From contig JADJET010000009.1 of assembly GCA_016708925.1 (NCBI GenBank), positions 1-64,000 on the forward strand: 64,000 bases of DNA. The letters run 5' to 3'. The notes below the pieces were generated by a model. It did no database searches. It was not told where the DNA came from and saw only the letters and a list, made by a program, of their open reading frames with translations. The position numbers and the translations under genes were made by a program. Shown piece by piece: positions 62,585-64,000 of this stretch; the first letter of the stretch is position 1; the number at the start of each line of letters is the position of its first letter. The DNA comes from Gammaproteobacteria bacterium. Lineage in GTDB: Bacteria > Pseudomonadota > Gammaproteobacteria > Pseudomonadales > Porticoccaceae.

Positions 62585-63522
62585 CGGCGGCCTCCGCGCG
62601 TGCTGCCGTAGTGGCGGCGCAGCAGCACTTGCGGATCCTCGGCGGTGGAGATCCGGATCAGACTCAGGTTCAGCCGGTTCGCCAATGCTTGCAGACCGGC
62701 GTTTCTGAGGTGAGCTCGCTGCTCGAATTCGCGGCGCGCATCGGGATTGCGGCTGTCGATAACCCGCAGTTGATTCGCGGCGGTGCGGACCGTGTAGCGC
62801 CCGGGCGGTGGCAGCGCCGTTTCCAGGGGATCCTGCACCGCCATCAGGGTGATGTCGCAGTGGCGCGACAACTCGAACAGTTGACGTTCGACGCCCGGCT
62901 GGTCCGCCAGGTCGTAAAAATCGCTGATCAGGAACAGGGCGGCGCCGGGATGGGCGATACGCCGCACTTCTTCGATCATTTGTTCCAGATGGTGGCGGTC
63001 CGCTTGCGGCGCGACCAATTGCCGTGCGGTTTCACTCAGCGCGCGCAGCAGGTGGAGTACTCCCAGGTGCCCGCGTCCGGCGCGGATGTGGTGCGCGGTG
63101 GCGGTGCCGAAGACCAGACCGCCGATGCGGTCGCCGGCGCGGGCGCCGGTCCAGGCCAGGGTCGCGGCGAGCTCGCAGGCGACCGTCGACTTGAGGCGCT
63201 GGCTGCCGAAGAACATGGGCTGGCGTAGATCGACGACCAGATGCACCGGGCGCTCGCGCTCTTCGCGAAACACCTTGGTGTGGGGTTCGCTGCGCCGCGC
63301 GGTGACGCGCCAGTCGATGCTGCGCACGTCGTCGCCGGGCTGATAGACGCGCACTTCCTCGAATTCCATGCCGCGCCCGCGCCGGCGCGAGCTGTGGCCG
63401 CCGCCGGTGGTGCGGGCGACGCGGCGCGGAAACAGCCCGAGGTGCCGCGCGTGGTGGCGCAGTCGTGCCAGACTTTCCGCGCTGGGCGCGACGGCGCCCG
63501 GTACCGGGTCGGAGTGGGTCAT
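62581..63522 (-). CDS. DUF58 (VWA-like) protein of the MoxR operon
   Basis: The 313-residue protein from ATG 63522 has the DUF58 core RRRGRGMEFEEVRVYQPGDD, VRSIDWRVTARRSEPHTKVF and REERERPVHLVVDLRQPMFF, where the last is a degenerate MIDAS. The later ALFLISDFYDLADQPGVERQ is shared by the family. It is probably a chaperone substrate of MoxR. It follows the MoxR stop by 10 bp. Confidence 0.9.
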   Translation of the reverse strand: MTHSDPVPGAVAPSAESLARLRHHARHLGLFPRRVARTTGGGHSSRRRGRGMEFEEVRVYQPGDDVRSIDWRVTARRSEPHTKVFREERERPVHLVVDLRQPMFFGSQRLKSTVACELAATLAWTGARAGDRIGGLVFGTATAHHIRAGRGHLGVLHLLRALSETARQLVAPQADRHHLEQMIEEVRRIAHPGAALFLISDFYDLADQPGVERQLFELSRHCDITLMAVQDPLETALPPPGRYTVRTAANQLRVIDSRNPDARREFEQRAHLRNAGLQALANRLNLSLIRISTAEDPQVLLRRHYGSTRGGRR

Positions 63523-63532
63523 GGAATCCGGC

Positions 63533-64000
63533 TCAGGCGGACGGAACGGCAGCGAGCAGTTGCGCGATCGCCTGACCGGTGGTGACGCCTTCGGCTTCGG
63601 CCTCGAAATTGAGCAGGATCCGGTGGCGCAGGACATCGGGCGCGATGTCGCGAATATCGTCCGGGGTGACGTAGTCGCGGTCGTCCAGCCAGGCCATCAC
63701 GCGCGCACAGCGATCGAGCGCAATGGTGGCGCGGGGACTCGCGCCATAGTTTATCCAGTTTTTGATGTTAGGGCCGTATCCCTTTGTATTTCTTGTCGCC
63801 AGGATCAATTGAACGAGGTATTCCTCGACGGCGGAGTCCATGTGCACGGCGAGTGCTTCACGGCGCGCGGCGAAGATCACGTCCTGTGTCAGAGGCGAAA
63901 ACGGCGTGCCGGTGGTGCCGGCGGCCTCATCGCGGGCCAGCGCCAGGATGCGGCGCTCGGCGGCCGCGTCGGGATAATCGACCAGCACATGCAGCAGGAA
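63533..64000 (-). CDS. MoxR-family AAA+ ATPase, C-terminal part (runs off right edge)
   Basis: Only the last 155 residues are visible; Walker motifs lie beyond the window. LLHVLVDYPDAAAERRIL, the sensor-2-like GASPRATIALDRCARVMAWL, YVTPDDIRDIAPDVLRHRIL and NFEAEAEGVTTGQAIAQLL are diagnostic of MoxR. MoxR works as a chaperone ATPase with VWA partners. A short AT-rich patch at 63745-63795 (NTKGYGPNIKNWINYG) departs from the codon use of its surroundings. Confidence 0.92.
   Translation of the reverse strand, partial: FLLHVLVDYPDAAAERRILALARDEAAGTTGTPFSPLTQDVIFAARREALAVHMDSAVEEYLVQLILATRNTKGYGPNIKNWINYGASPRATIALDRCARVMAWLDDRDYVTPDDIRDIAPDVLRHRILLNFEAEAEGVTTGQAIAQLLAAVPSA

Overview
The window comes from a high-GC gammaproteobacterial chromosome. 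The main evidence is a ZipA-type cell-division protein, a lineage marker of Gammaproteobacteria, next to smc and ligA. Around it lie scpA-scpB-rluB, pdxJ, trmL, a BatABCD-type cluster and a tRNA-Gly(CCC). I cannot name the genus.

Region 1 (1 to about 15.6 kb) is accessory DNA. It looks like one end of an ICEclc-type integrative conjugative element in advanced decay. It holds a DUF3742 protein, a RES toxin/antitoxin pair, a 5'-truncated RAYT transposase, an hsdM remnant broken by a 7-bp duplication and a repeat cassette, a run of unlike hairpins, and an RHH regulator overlapping a truncated DNA methylase. These are followed by a two-gene operon of lower GC: an alpha-solenoid protein and a PD-(D/E)xK-like nuclease fusion. 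Next come a TetR-HlyD-permease-ATPase exporter with a perfect 34-bp operator, a MobH relaxase remnant joined to a LysR remnant, and a frameshifted tyrosine integrase lying at the 3' end of tRNA-Gly(CCC). The two-gene operon at 4.6-8.1 kb is my best candidate for an undescribed system, probably defensive.

Region 2 (15.7-20.1 kb) is one leftward cluster: TPR lipid-free exported protein, QseB/QseC-like two-component pair, cupredoxin, FTR1 iron permease and an NTF2-like protein. It probably senses and imports iron or a related metal.

Region 3 (20.3-38.1 kb) is mostly core genome: a methyltransferase, flavodoxin, trmL, smc-zipA-ligA, an MFS transporter, rlmB-pdxJ-cyclophilin-SH3 protein, YciI and VC0807 proteins, a YciO-type protein, then scpA-scpB-rluB.

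Region 4 (38.1-48.6 kb) holds metabolic and metal genes: a PPOX-type flavoprotein, a CoA-transferase and a Baeyer-Villiger monooxygenase, then VIT1 and MgtC membrane proteins, a glycine-zipper lipoprotein, and a copper pair (multicopper oxidase with an unusual motif order plus a Met/His-rich cupredoxin).

Region 5 (48.6-64 kb) holds rsuA, GNATs, a cytochrome c with an FNR-like box, a class II glutamine amidotransferase, a rhodanese, a GIDE/EF-hand protein with LemA, an aldo-keto reductase, a DUF924 protein and a thioesterase. It ends with a leftward MoxR-DUF58-DUF4381-BatA-BatBC-BatD operon that runs off the right edge.

Two features cut across the window. Intergenic gaps carry a 141-bp inverted-repeat element (two full copies, two partial) and composite REP-like repeats. 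Many genes, including zipA, rlmB and batBC, show single-base frameshifts at short homopolymers, so some 'pseudogenes' may be sequencing errors.
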